A stretch of 64,000 nt of DNA from Parvibaculum sp. Lineage in GTDB: Bacteria; Pseudomonadota; Alphaproteobacteria; Parvibaculales; Parvibaculaceae. This document shows, in pieces, positions 26,923-34,498 of this stretch (positions within the stretch are counted from its first letter, which is position 1; each line of letters starts with the position of its first letter). The stretch lies in assembly GCF_019635935.1 (NCBI RefSeq), contig NZ_JAHBYN010000001.1:2881532-2945531 (forward strand), read 5' to 3'. The notes under the pieces were generated by a model, which worked only from the letters and a program-made list of their open reading frames with translations, was not told the DNA's origin and did no database searches. The position numbers and the translations under genes are program-made.

Positions 26923-28076
26923 CCGGCAATCGTTTCGCGTCCGATCTCCGAAACCTTGGTGTGTCCGGTCAGCGCCATGGCGACATTCATTTCGCTGCGC
27001 ATCGTGCCGAGCATCGCTTTCACGCCCGCCTCGCCGCGCGCCGCCAGCGCAAAGGCCCAGGCGCGGCCCAGCAGGCAGGCGTCGGCCCCCTGCGCCACCG
27101 CCTTCACGATGTCGAGCCCGCTGCGGATGCCGCCATCGAGCAGCACCGTCGTGGCGTCGCCCACCGCCTCGCGGATCGCCGGCAGCGCGTCGAGCGTCGC
27201 CGGCGTCCCGTCGAGCTGCCGCCCGCCATGATTGGAAACGACGATCCCTTCCGGCGCCACTTCCGCCATCGCCATGCGTGCATCCTCGGCGTCCATCACC
27301 CCCTTGATGACGATTTTCCCCGGCCAGTTGGCCCGCACCCATTCGAGGTCTTTCCAGGTCATCGCCGGATCGAGATTCTGCGCGACCCACATCCCGAATT
27401 CGCCGAAGCCGCGCGCATCCGGCACCGCCTCGCGCAAGTTTCCGAAGTCGAGCGGTTTGCCGCCCAGCGCCACATCGCGGAGCCAATGCACCCGCCGCGC
27501 GAAATCGGCGGCGACCTTCAACCGCTTGCCGAGCGACATGGCGACGTTCATGCCGTTGCGCGTGTCGCGGTAGCGCGCCCCCAGCACAGCCAGATCGACC
27601 GTGAACACCAGCACCGGACAGCCCGCCTCATGCGCGCGTTGCATCAGCGCGCGCGCATAGCCGCGATCCTTGATGACATAAAGCTGGAACCAGAAAGGCG
27701 CGCTCGTCGCCTTGGCCACTTCCTCGATCGAACAGATGCCGACCGTCGAGAGCGTGAACGGCACGCCGAAACTTTCGGCCGCCTTCGCCGCCTGCACCTC
27801 GCCGCGCCTTGCATACATACCCGCAAAACCGACCGGCGCCAGCGCCGCCGGAATTTTCCAGCGTTCGCCGAAAATCGCGGTGCCCGTGTCGATGGCGGAA
27901 ACGTCGCGCAGCACGCGCTGCCGGAGTTTCAGCCGCCCGAACGCCGCCACATTGTCGCCGAGCGTCGCCTCCGCATAGGAGCCGCCGTCGATATAGTCGA
28001 ACAACTGCGTCGGCAGCCGTTTGCGCGCCAGCTCCCGATAGTCCGACACCGAAACCGGATTGAGATCGAGGCTCAT
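26919..28076 (-). CDS. lldD: FMN-dependent alpha-hydroxy-acid dehydrogenase (L-lactate dehydrogenase type)
   Basis: A 385-residue TIM-barrel flavoenzyme oxidising an L-2-hydroxy acid, most likely L-lactate, to the 2-oxo acid at the membrane. Seen: FDYIDGGSYAEATL (26-39), PAALAPVGFAGMYARRGEV, FTLSTVGICSIEEVA, FQLYVIKDRGYARALM, the catalytic His-Gly-Gly-Arg in IVVSNHGGRQLDG and VLLDGGIRSGLDIVKAVAQG. Glycolate or mandelate specificity cannot be excluded. It is third in the operon SDR / MarR / lldD, with gaps of 6 and 14 bp. Confidence 0.9.
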   Translation of the reverse strand: MSLDLNPVSVSDYRELARKRLPTQLFDYIDGGSYAEATLGDNVAAFGRLKLRQRVLRDVSAIDTGTAIFGERWKIPAALAPVGFAGMYARRGEVQAAKAAESFGVPFTLSTVGICSIEEVAKATSAPFWFQLYVIKDRGYARALMQRAHEAGCPVLVFTVDLAVLGARYRDTRNGMNVAMSLGKRLKVAADFARRVHWLRDVALGGKPLDFGNLREAVPDARGFGEFGMWVAQNLDPAMTWKDLEWVRANWPGKIVIKGVMDAEDARMAMAEVAPEGIVVSNHGGRQLDGTPATLDALPAIREAVGDATTVLLDGGIRSGLDIVKAVAQGADACLLGRAWAFALAARGEAGVKAMLGTMRSEMNVAMALTGHTKVSEIGRETIAG

Positions 28077-28090
28077 TGGTTCTCCTCCCT

Positions 28091-28561
28091 CTACTCCTCC
28101 ACCTCCAGCGGCCCCGCGCCTTCGCGTTTGCTGTCGATGATATAGGCAAGCTCGGTAAACGCCTCGAGCATTCGCTCCGCGTCCCCTTCCTCCACCAGCG
28201 ACGGCAGGTAGCGCGCCAGCGCCTCCTCGAATTCGCGGTGTTTCGTGAGGCCTTTCTTCGTCAGCGTCAGCCGGATCGAGCGCCCGTCATCCTTGTCGGG
28301 CGCGCGTTCGATCAATCCGCGCTTTTCCATGTCGGCGATCAGGCCCGAAGCGGTCGGTTTGCGGATCGCGGCTTCCACCGCCAACTCGCCGGCCCGCTTC
28401 GGCCCGCGCTTCAGGAACAGCAGGAAGCGGTATTGCGGGATGGTGATGTCCATTTCCCGCGCGATCTGTTCGAACTGCCGGAACAGCACCACCACCGTGC
28501 GCGCCATCAGGATCAGCCGCCGGTCGATCTCTTCCGTGGTGCCGTTCCGCTTGTCCGTCAT
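28091..28561 (-). CDS. MarR-family transcriptional regulator
   Basis: A 156-residue winged-helix dimer. Seen: ITIPQYRFLLFLKRGPKRAG, the recognition helix RKPTASGLIADMEKRGLIER and the wing APDKDDGRSIRLTLTKKG (the DxRS signature). MarR proteins usually repress neighbouring genes and respond to small aromatic or acidic ligands. It lies inside the operon between an SDR and lldD, so it likely autoregulates that operon; the ligand may be a hydroxy acid or its oxidation product (inference). Confidence 0.92.
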   Translation of the reverse strand: MTDKRNGTTEEIDRRLILMARTVVVLFRQFEQIAREMDITIPQYRFLLFLKRGPKRAGELAVEAAIRKPTASGLIADMEKRGLIERAPDKDDGRSIRLTLTKKGLTKHREFEEALARYLPSLVEEGDAERMLEAFTELAYIIDSKREGAGPLEVEE

Positions 28562-28567
28562 CTGTCC

Positions 28568-29350
28568 TCAGAAAATCGCGTAGCCGCCATCGACCACAAA
28601 TGTATCGCCCGAATGATAGGACGAAGCATCCGAGGTCAGATAGACCGCGACGCCGCCGAAATCCTCCGGCTCGCCCCAGCGCCGCGCCGGCACGCGCGGG
28701 ATCACCTTTTCGGCAAAGGCCGGCGCGGCCTGCGCCTGCGCCGTCATGTCGGTGGCGATCCAGCCCGGCAGGATGGCGTTGGCCCGCATGCCATAGCGCG
28801 CATGTTCGACCGCGACGCTCTTGATCATCGAAATGACGCCGCCCTTGGTCGCCGCATAGGCCTCGTTGCGCGCCGCGCCCTCGATCGCCGCAAGGCTTGC
28901 AATCCCCACCAGCGAGCCGCCGGCATCGCCCGCCTTGGCGCGATCGACCATGTGCCGCGCCGCCTCGCGCAGCGTGAAGAACACGCCGTCGAGATTGACC
29001 GCCAGCGTCTTGCGATAGGTTTCGGTCGTCATGCCGATAAAGGAAGGCGCGCCGAAGCCGACGCCGGCATTGGCGAACACCGCGTCGATGCGTCCGAGAT
29101 CCTTCACCGTCGCGCCGATGCCGTCGACGACCTGCTTCTCGTCGGACACGTCCACCTTCCGCGCATAGACCTTCACGCCATGCGCGCGAAGCTGTTCGGC
29201 GGCGCGCTTGTTCTTGTCCTCGTTGGTGCCCCAGATCGCGACGTCGGCGCCCGATTGCGCGATGGCGTCGGCCATGCCGAGGCCGATGCCGCCATTGCCG
29301 CCGGTGATGAGTGCGACCTTGCCCGAGAGGTCGAAGGGTTTGTAGGCCAT
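28568..29350 (-). CDS. Short-chain dehydrogenase/reductase
   Basis: A 260-residue NAD(P)-dependent SDR of the classical type. Cofactor motif TGGNGGIGLG (residues 16-25), NAGVG after the beta4 strand, catalytic Ser (GIASLAAIEG) and YAATKGG (Tyr-X3-Lys), and the PGWIATDMT turn. The C-terminus ends with DTFVVDGGY. Substrate unknown; resemblance to 2-deoxy-gluconate or generic alcohol dehydrogenases. First gene of SDR / MarR / lldD, suggesting a pathway converting an alcohol or hydroxy acid. Confidence 0.9.
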   Translation of the reverse strand: MAYKPFDLSGKVALITGGNGGIGLGMADAIAQSGADVAIWGTNEDKNKRAAEQLRAHGVKVYARKVDVSDEKQVVDGIGATVKDLGRIDAVFANAGVGFGAPSFIGMTTETYRKTLAVNLDGVFFTLREAARHMVDRAKAGDAGGSLVGIASLAAIEGAARNEAYAATKGGVISMIKSVAVEHARYGMRANAILPGWIATDMTAQAQAAPAFAEKVIPRVPARRWGEPEDFGGVAVYLTSDASSYHSGDTFVVDGGYAIF

Positions 29351-29414
29351 GAGATTTCTCCCTGTTCTGGTTTCTGTTTTTCGATGCGGATGGCAGTCGG
29401 AGAGGCGGCGCCGG

Positions 29415-29744
29415 TCAATTACCCGTTCGGGGCTTCGGCGCTTCCACTTCGGGCGCGCGCGGCAGCTCGCTGAGCTCGGCGCAGACGAAATAGGGTTTGA
29501 AGTCGAGCGCCTCGGGGTCCGGCGGCACCTGGCAGGAAAAAACCGACGCCTCCTTTTGCAGGATCAGCGCCGTGCCCAGATTGCCGCGGATGCGGTAGCC
29601 CTCGCCCAGGAGGTCGGTCAGCGACTTGTCGGTCGCGACGAAGGGGCCCGAGCGCGTACCGGGCTCGAACTTGGCCGATTGCGCGGGCGCGGGCCCGGCC
29701 GCCAGCAGCGTCAGGACGAGAATCTGGATTGTCTGGCGGATCAT
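29415..29744 (-). CDS. Small secreted protein of unknown function
   Basis: A 109-residue protein with a signal peptide (MIRQTIQILVLTLLAAGPAPA, cleavage about residue 21). The mature part has two cysteines (VFSCQVP and YFVCAEL) that may form a disulfide, and a Pro/Glu/Lys C-terminus. I recognise no family. ATG 29744 is used because the signal peptide begins there; the open frame upstream to 29813 adds Arg/Pro-rich sequence. It lies between the Zur-like gene and the SDR, 76 and 64 bp away. Confidence 0.65.
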   Translation of the reverse strand: MIRQTIQILVLTLLAAGPAPAQSAKFEPGTRSGPFVATDKSLTDLLGEGYRIRGNLGTALILQKEASVFSCQVPPDPEALDFKPYFVCAELSELPRAPEVEAPKPRTGN

Positions 29745-29820
29745 GGGCGCGCGAACTCCGGGGAGGGGATGCGAAACGAGCGGCGATCTTATCCGAAGGC
29801 GGCCAAGCTTCAACGACGGC

Positions 29821-30303
29821 CTATTTTCCGCAGCGCGCGCATAGCCCCGAAATCTCGACCACCTTGCGCTCGGGCCGGAAATGCGCCCGGGCCGCCGCCG
29901 CTTCGAGCGCCGTTTCGAGCCGCGGATCGACGATTTCCTCGGTCGCGCCGCATTTCCGGCAGATCAGGAACTGGCCCGAATGCGGGGCGCCGGCCTCGAT
30001 GCAGCCAAGATAGGCGTTCAGCGATTCGATCTTGTGGATGAGGCCCTCCGCCATCAGGAAGTCGAGCGCCCGGTAGACGGTCGGCGGCCGTGCCGATTTG
30101 TGGCTGCGCGCCAGCTCGTCCAGCACCTCATAGGCGCCCATCGGCTTGTGGCTGCGCCAGACGATCTGCAACACCTTCTCGCGCAGCGGTGTCAGTTGCA
30201 CGCCCCGCGCGGTGCACAGCGCCCGCGCCGTCGCCAGTGCATCGTCGATGCAGGCCCGGTGGTTGTGCGATGTATGGGCGTGGACCGCCGCGCGCGCCGC
30301 CAT
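29821..30303 (-). CDS. zur: Fur-family regulator, Zur-like
   Basis: A 160-residue metalloregulator. N-terminal winged helix: RGVQLTPLREKVLQIVWRSH (recognition region ~33-52) and PPTVYRALDFLMAEGLIHKI. Dimerisation part: HSGQFLICRKCGATEEIVD and the C-terminal CARCG, giving the two CXXC pairs of a structural zinc site. The SGQFLICRKCG segment resembles Zur more than Fur (which has HHDHI). A His-rich N-terminus (HAHTSHNH) may add metal binding. A perfect 15-bp Zur-like box lies 23 bp upstream of the ATG, implying autoregulation. No zinc-uptake genes are adjacent. Confidence 0.85.
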   Translation of the reverse strand: MAARAAVHAHTSHNHRACIDDALATARALCTARGVQLTPLREKVLQIVWRSHKPMGAYEVLDELARSHKSARPPTVYRALDFLMAEGLIHKIESLNAYLGCIEAGAPHSGQFLICRKCGATEEIVDPRLETALEAAAARAHFRPERKVVEISGLCARCGK

Positions 30304-30325
30304 GTCGTCTCCTCTGTCGGACGGA

Positions 30326-30340
30326 TGTTACAACGTAACA
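30326..30340. promoter_or_regulatory. Zur-box-like palindrome TGTTAC-N3-GTAACA
   Basis: Perfect six-base arms with a 3-base centre, in the 72-bp divergent region between the Zur-like gene (start 30303) and the SRAP gene (start 30376). Known alphaproteobacterial Zur boxes are palindromes of the type TGTTAT-N3-ATAACA, which this matches at five of six arm bases. Assigning it to the adjacent Fur-family protein is inference. Confidence 0.7.
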
Positions 30341-30375
30341 GCCCGGCCTGTCGCCTTCCATGCTATCCTCGTCCC

Positions 30376-31113
30376 ATGTGCGGACGCTACATGATCACCT
30401 CGGCGCCGGAGGCGATGCGGCAGCTTTTCGACTGGTTCGAGAAGCCCAATTTCCCGCCCCGCCACAACATCGCGCCGACCCAGCCGGTGCCCATCGTTAT
30501 TCTCGACGGCGGCAAGCGCCGCTTCATGCTGGTCCGCTGGGGTCTCGTGCCGTCCTGGGCGAAGGAAATGCCGCAATCGCTGCTGATCAACGCGCGGGCC
30601 GAAACCATCGCCGAAAAGCCGAGCTTCCGCGGTTCCTTCCGCCACCGCCGCGCGTTGATGCCCGCCGACGGTTTCTACGAATGGAAGGCAGAAGGCAAAG
30701 GCCCCAAGCAGCCCTATGTGATCCGCCGTGTCGACCGCGCGCCTTTCGCCATGGCCGCCCTCTGGGACAACTGGATGCCCGCCGACGGCAGCGAAATCGA
30801 CTCCTGCGCCGTCGTCACCTGCGAAGCCAACGAAACGCTCAGCCCCGTCCATCACCGCATGCCGGTGATCCTCGACCAGAAGGACTGGGAGAAGTGGCTC
30901 GACCCGGCCACCCCGCCGAAAGAACTGCAAGCCCTCATGCGCCCCGCGCCGGCCGACCTCCTCGACGCCCAGCCCGTCAGCACACGGATCAACCGCGTGG
31001 CGAACGACGACCCAGGCCTCCTCGACCCCGTCGTCAAAACCGCCGAACCGCCCCCCGAAAAGCCCCGCGCGAAAAAGCCCGCAAAGGACACGCGCCAGAT
31101 GGGATTGTTTTGA
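30376..31113 (+). CDS. yedK: SOS-response-associated peptidase (SRAP/YedK, abasic-site crosslinker)
   Basis: A 245-residue protein of the HMCES/YedK family that covalently traps abasic sites in single-stranded DNA through Cys2. The start MCGRY places Cys2 correctly after Met removal, which fixes the start at 30376. Other conserved parts: NIAPTQPVPIV, RWGLVPSWAKE, INARAETIAEKPSFR, LMPADGFYEWK and HHRMPVIL. The C-terminal ~35 residues are a Pro/Lys-rich tail ending RQMGLF, resembling a clamp-binding QMxLF peptide, which is uncommon. No SOS box is visible upstream. Confidence 0.93.
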   Translation: MCGRYMITSAPEAMRQLFDWFEKPNFPPRHNIAPTQPVPIVILDGGKRRFMLVRWGLVPSWAKEMPQSLLINARAETIAEKPSFRGSFRHRRALMPADGFYEWKAEGKGPKQPYVIRRVDRAPFAMAALWDNWMPADGSEIDSCAVVTCEANETLSPVHHRMPVILDQKDWEKWLDPATPPKELQALMRPAPADLLDAQPVSTRINRVANDDPGLLDPVVKTAEPPPEKPRAKKPAKDTRQMGLF

Positions 31114-31147
31114 AGTCCCGTGCGGCTCCGCGTGCCAAAACCTTCCC

Positions 31148-31579
31148 TCACGTCAGCCGCTTCGACATCACGACAACCTCGTCCTGCGCATAGCCGAGCC
31201 CGGCATAAAACCCCAACGCCCCTTCGTTGCCCCGCCGCACCATCAGGTTGAGCTTCCACACGCCCCGTTCGGCGAGCCAGCGCTCCGCCGCCGCCATGAC
31301 CGCGCGCCCGAGGCCCTGCCCCCGCATCGCCGGATCGGCCGCGACGTAGTAGACCGCCCCCCGGTGCCCGTCATGGCCGACCATCGCCGACGCCACGATG
31401 CGCCCCTCCCGTTCGATCGCCAGCACCGTCGAGGCCGGCCCCGCCAGCGCGAAGGCAAAGTCCTGCGCCGGGTCGTTCCAGGGCCGCGTCAGCCCGCAAG
31501 CCGCCCACAGCGCCGCCAGCGCCGGCCCGTCGCCCGCCCGCGCCGTCCGCACCCCCGATTCGTTATCCCCATGAGGCAT
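31148..31579 (-). CDS. GNAT-family N-acetyltransferase
   Basis: A 143-residue acetyl-CoA-dependent acyltransferase. Seen: RTARAGDGPALAALWAAC start, VASAMVGHDGHRGAVYYVA, the acetyl-CoA loop RGQGLGRAVM and NEGALGFYAGLGYAQDE at the C-terminus, as in YpeA-like members. Substrate unknown. The open frame continues upstream on this strand for more than 900 codons through the antisense of the transporter and hydrolase genes; homology begins only at ATG 31579, so the long frame is an artefact of GC-rich sequence. Confidence 0.85.
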   Translation of the reverse strand: MPHGDNESGVRTARAGDGPALAALWAACGLTRPWNDPAQDFAFALAGPASTVLAIEREGRIVASAMVGHDGHRGAVYYVAADPAMRGQGLGRAVMAAAERWLAERGVWKLNLMVRRGNEGALGFYAGLGYAQDEVVVMSKRLT

Positions 31580-31699
31580 GTGCCTTCTCCCGCCCGGTTG
31601 AGAAAGCCGCCGATCCTGCCCCCTTCCGCCCGCCCGCGCTACCCCGTCGCGCTCGCGCCCGCTCTCGCCTATACTCGCCTTCCAGCCCCCGGGGACATC

Positions 31700-33040
31700 A
31701 TGCTTTCGAACATCGTCATCCTGCTCGTCATGATCCTCGTGAACGGGTTTTTTTCGATGTCCGAGATGGCGCTCGTTTCGGCGCGGCGCCAGCGCCTGCA
31801 GGCGCTTCTGGGCGCGCGCAAGCAGGCGGGCGCCGCCACAGCCCCGGTCGAATCGGCGCTGAAGCTCCAGGCCGAGCCCGGCCGCTTCCTCTCCTCGGTG
31901 CAGATCGGCATCACGCTGGTCGGCGTCTTCACCGGCGCTTTCGGCGGCGCGGTGCTGGCCGGGCCGATTTCGAGCGTCATGGTCGACTGGCCCTGGATCG
32001 GCCCCTGGGCCGAGCCCGTCGCCTTCGGCTTCGTCGTCATCGTGCTGACCTATCTGACGCTGATCCTCGGCGAGCTGGTCCCCAAGCGCATCGCGCTTTC
32101 GAACCCCGAAGGCATCGCCGCCGCCGTCGCCCGGCCGATGCGCGGCTTCGCGCGCCTGCTCGCGCCGGCCGTCACCTTCCTTTCGCATTCGACCGACTGG
32201 GTGTTGAAGCTCTACGGCATTGCCGGCCGCGAGGCGCCGCAAGTCACCGAAGACGAGATCAAGCATCTGATCGAGGAGGGCGCCGCCGCCGGCGCCATCG
32301 AAAGCGTCGAGCGCGACATCGTCAACCGCGTCTTCCGTCTGGGCGACACCCGCGTCAGCGAGGTCATGACGCCGCGCGTCCAGCTTGTCTGGCTCGATAC
32401 GACCGAGCCCGTCGAGCACAATCTCGCGCTGATCCGCCAGCACCACAACATGCGCTATCCCGTCCGCCAGGGCGCCAACGGGCCTTTCGTCGGCATGGTC
32501 CGGCTGGAAGAGCTTTTCCTCCATCCGAAGTCGAACGACGAATTGCTCTCGCGCATGTCGCCGCCGCTCTACATCCCGCGCACCGCAAGCGTGCTGAAGG
32601 CGCTGAGCATTCTCCAGTCCGAAAACATGTTCATGGCCTTCGTCATCGACGAATATGCCGATGTCGTCGGCACCATCACCATGTCGGAAATCTTCTTCGC
32701 GATGATCGGCGACATTTCCGACCACGCGGCAAACGTCAACGCGGCCGTCGCCATCCGCGACGACGGCTCCTACATCATCGACGGCGTCGTCTCGGTGGAT
32801 GAAGTGCGCCGCCTGCTGAAACTCGCCAAGCTCCCCGGCGACGAAAGCGGCGAGGTCAACACGCTGGCCGGCGTGATGTTCAACTGGTTCGGCCGCCTGC
32901 CGCGTGAAGGCGACTATTTCGGCTGGAACGGTTACCGCTTCGAAGTCGTCGACATGGACGGCCCCCGCATCGACAAGGTGCTGATCGTGCCCGCGCAAAA
33001 CCTGCCTATCGGCAGCGCGCTGGCCAGAAGCGCCGATTGA
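31700..33040 (+). CDS. CNNM/CorC-family transporter (hemolysin-like, CBS domains)
   Basis: A 446-residue membrane protein. N-terminal DUF21/CNNM domain (1-190) with about four hydrophobic helices: MLSNIVILLVMILVNGFFSM, the FLSSVQIGITLVGVFTGAFG helix and FVVIVLTYLTLILGELVPKR. Then a CBS pair (~210-335: VSEVMTPRVQLVWLD and TASVLKALSILQ) and a CorC_HlyC transporter-associated domain (~350-440). Known relatives move Mg2+ or Co2+ or couple to Na+. The start ATG 31700 follows GGGGAC; it is the first gene of a pair with the beta-lactamase-like hydrolase. Confidence 0.9.
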   Translation: MLSNIVILLVMILVNGFFSMSEMALVSARRQRLQALLGARKQAGAATAPVESALKLQAEPGRFLSSVQIGITLVGVFTGAFGGAVLAGPISSVMVDWPWIGPWAEPVAFGFVVIVLTYLTLILGELVPKRIALSNPEGIAAAVARPMRGFARLLAPAVTFLSHSTDWVLKLYGIAGREAPQVTEDEIKHLIEEGAAAGAIESVERDIVNRVFRLGDTRVSEVMTPRVQLVWLDTTEPVEHNLALIRQHHNMRYPVRQGANGPFVGMVRLEELFLHPKSNDELLSRMSPPLYIPRTASVLKALSILQSENMFMAFVIDEYADVVGTITMSEIFFAMIGDISDHAANVNAAVAIRDDGSYIIDGVVSVDEVRRLLKLAKLPGDESGEVNTLAGVMFNWFGRLPREGDYFGWNGYRFEVVDMDGPRIDKVLIVPAQNLPIGSALARSAD

Positions 33041-33046
33041 AGCGCC

Positions 33047-34417
33047 ATGCCTCTTTCCCCCGCGCGCCTGCAAGACTTGCTCGACACGTTGACGCGCCAA
33101 TGCGGCGTGCCGGGCGCGTCGCTGGCGGTGTGGGCGGGCGACACGCTGGCGGAAGCCGCCACCGGCGTCTGCAATCTCGAAACGCAGGTGCCGGTCACGC
33201 CCCAAACGCTCTTCCAGATAGGCTCCATCACCAAGCTCTACACATCCACGCTCTGCCTGCAGCTTGTCGAGGAAGGCAAGCTCGCGCTCGACGTGCCCGT
33301 GCGCGCCACGCTGCCGGATTTCCGCGTGAAAGACGAAGCGGTCGCCGCCGAAGTCACCTTGCGCGACCTGCTCGCGCATCGAAGCGGCATCGAGGGCGAT
33401 TATTTCAAGGATGCCGGGCGCGGCGAGGACCGCGTCGAAAAATTCGTCGGCCTGATGGCGGCGCTCGGACAGGTGCATGGCCGCGGCGAAATGTTTTCCT
33501 ATTGCAACACCGGCTTTGTCGCCGCCGGCCGCATGATCGAGGTCGCCGACGGCCGCATCTGGGACAAGGCGGTCCGCGCGCGCATCGCCAAACCGCTCGC
33601 CACGCCCGCCTTCTCGACCCTGCCCGAACAGGCCATGCGCTATCGGACGGCGATCGGTCATCTCGGCCAGCCCGGCAAGCTCTTCGTGACGCCGATCGTC
33701 TATCTGGCGCAGTCGAACGCCCCGGTCGGCTCGACGCCGATGGCGATGGCGCGCGACGTCGTCGCCTTCGCGCGGATGCTGATGGCCGGCGGCGCCGCGG
33801 CGGACGGCACGCGGCTCTTGTCGCCCGAAAGCGTCGCCGCGATGCAAACGGCCAACATCGTCTGCCCGCGCCGCATGAACATCGACGCCATCGGCCTCGC
33901 CGCCTTCATGTGGGACTGGGACGGCGACGGCAAATACGAGGTCTTCGGCCATGACGGCTCGACCATCGGTCAGGCGGCGTGGTTGCGCTATCACCCGGCG
34001 AGCCGCACCGCCTTCTGCCTCCTCACCAATGGCGGCAACGGCAAGGCGATGGCCGACAGCCTGATCCGCGAAGTCTTCACCGAAGCAGCCGGCATCGCGC
34101 CGCCCGAATTGCCGCCGGTCGATGAAGCCTTCATCGCCGATCCCGCGCGCTACGAAGGCCGCTACGCCAACACGATGGAAACGATCGAGGTGACGGTGGA
34201 AGAGGGCCGCCTCGTCGCGACGAGCCACCCGGCGCCCGACTATGCGGTGATCGCCGGCGGCGCCAAGCGCGTGCCGCTCCAGGCCGTCGACGCCGAACTC
34301 TTCCTCGGCACCGCCCCGGGCATGACGCTGCCCCAGACATATCACTTCCTCGGCAGCGACACCGCCGACCGCGCCCGCTGGCTCCACCAAGGCGCCCGCG
34401 CCCACAAGCGGGTGTGA
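33047..34417 (+). CDS. Serine hydrolase, class C beta-lactamase-like
   Basis: A 456-residue penicillin-binding-type hydrolase. Catalytic motifs: Ser60-X-X-Lys63 (SITK), YCN (Tyr-X-Asn) in GEMFSYCNTGF and HDGS as the KTG equivalent. No clear signal peptide, so it is probably a cytoplasmic esterase or peptidase, not a beta-lactamase. The C-terminal ~90 residues form a lipocalin-like domain (ARYEGRYANTMETIEVTV) seen in this esterase group. It starts 6 bp after the CorC-type gene and its stop is followed at once by a repeated sequence. Confidence 0.85.
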   Translation: MPLSPARLQDLLDTLTRQCGVPGASLAVWAGDTLAEAATGVCNLETQVPVTPQTLFQIGSITKLYTSTLCLQLVEEGKLALDVPVRATLPDFRVKDEAVAAEVTLRDLLAHRSGIEGDYFKDAGRGEDRVEKFVGLMAALGQVHGRGEMFSYCNTGFVAAGRMIEVADGRIWDKAVRARIAKPLATPAFSTLPEQAMRYRTAIGHLGQPGKLFVTPIVYLAQSNAPVGSTPMAMARDVVAFARMLMAGGAAADGTRLLSPESVAAMQTANIVCPRRMNIDAIGLAAFMWDWDGDGKYEVFGHDGSTIGQAAWLRYHPASRTAFCLLTNGGNGKAMADSLIREVFTEAAGIAPPELPPVDEAFIADPARYEGRYANTMETIEVTVEEGRLVATSHPAPDYAVIAGGAKRVPLQAVDAELFLGTAPGMTLPQTYHFLGSDTADRARWLHQGARAHKRV

Positions 34418-34477
34418 GGGTGCGCATGAGCGTCGACTAACATATAAGTGTCATCCCGGCTTTCGCCGGGGTGACAT
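34418..34477. repeat. Repeat segment with palindrome after the serine hydrolase gene
   Basis: The first ~40 bp (GGTGCGCATGAGCGTCGAC, then ATATAAGTGTCATCCC) recur with small changes at 35936-35976 after the next gene. The end, 34448-34477, is a REP-like palindrome: GTGTCATCCCGGC, TTTC, GCCGGGGTGACA. Such CCCCGGC-TTTC-GCCGGGG hairpins are common between alphaproteobacterial genes. It ends about 20 bp before the next start codon. Confidence 0.75.
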
Positions 34478-34498
34478 CGTGTTTGTTGTGATATTCAA

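Noticed and set aside
31580..34405. Continuous minus-strand open frame extending the GNAT gene to 1085 codons
   Set aside because: Only the last 143 codons have homology; the rest is antisense to the clear CorC-type and beta-lactamase-like genes and is a GC-rich artefact.
33047..34417. Antibiotic-resistance beta-lactamase
   Set aside because: SxxK/YxN/HxG motifs fit, but there is no signal peptide and the C-terminal domain is that of esterase-type relatives.
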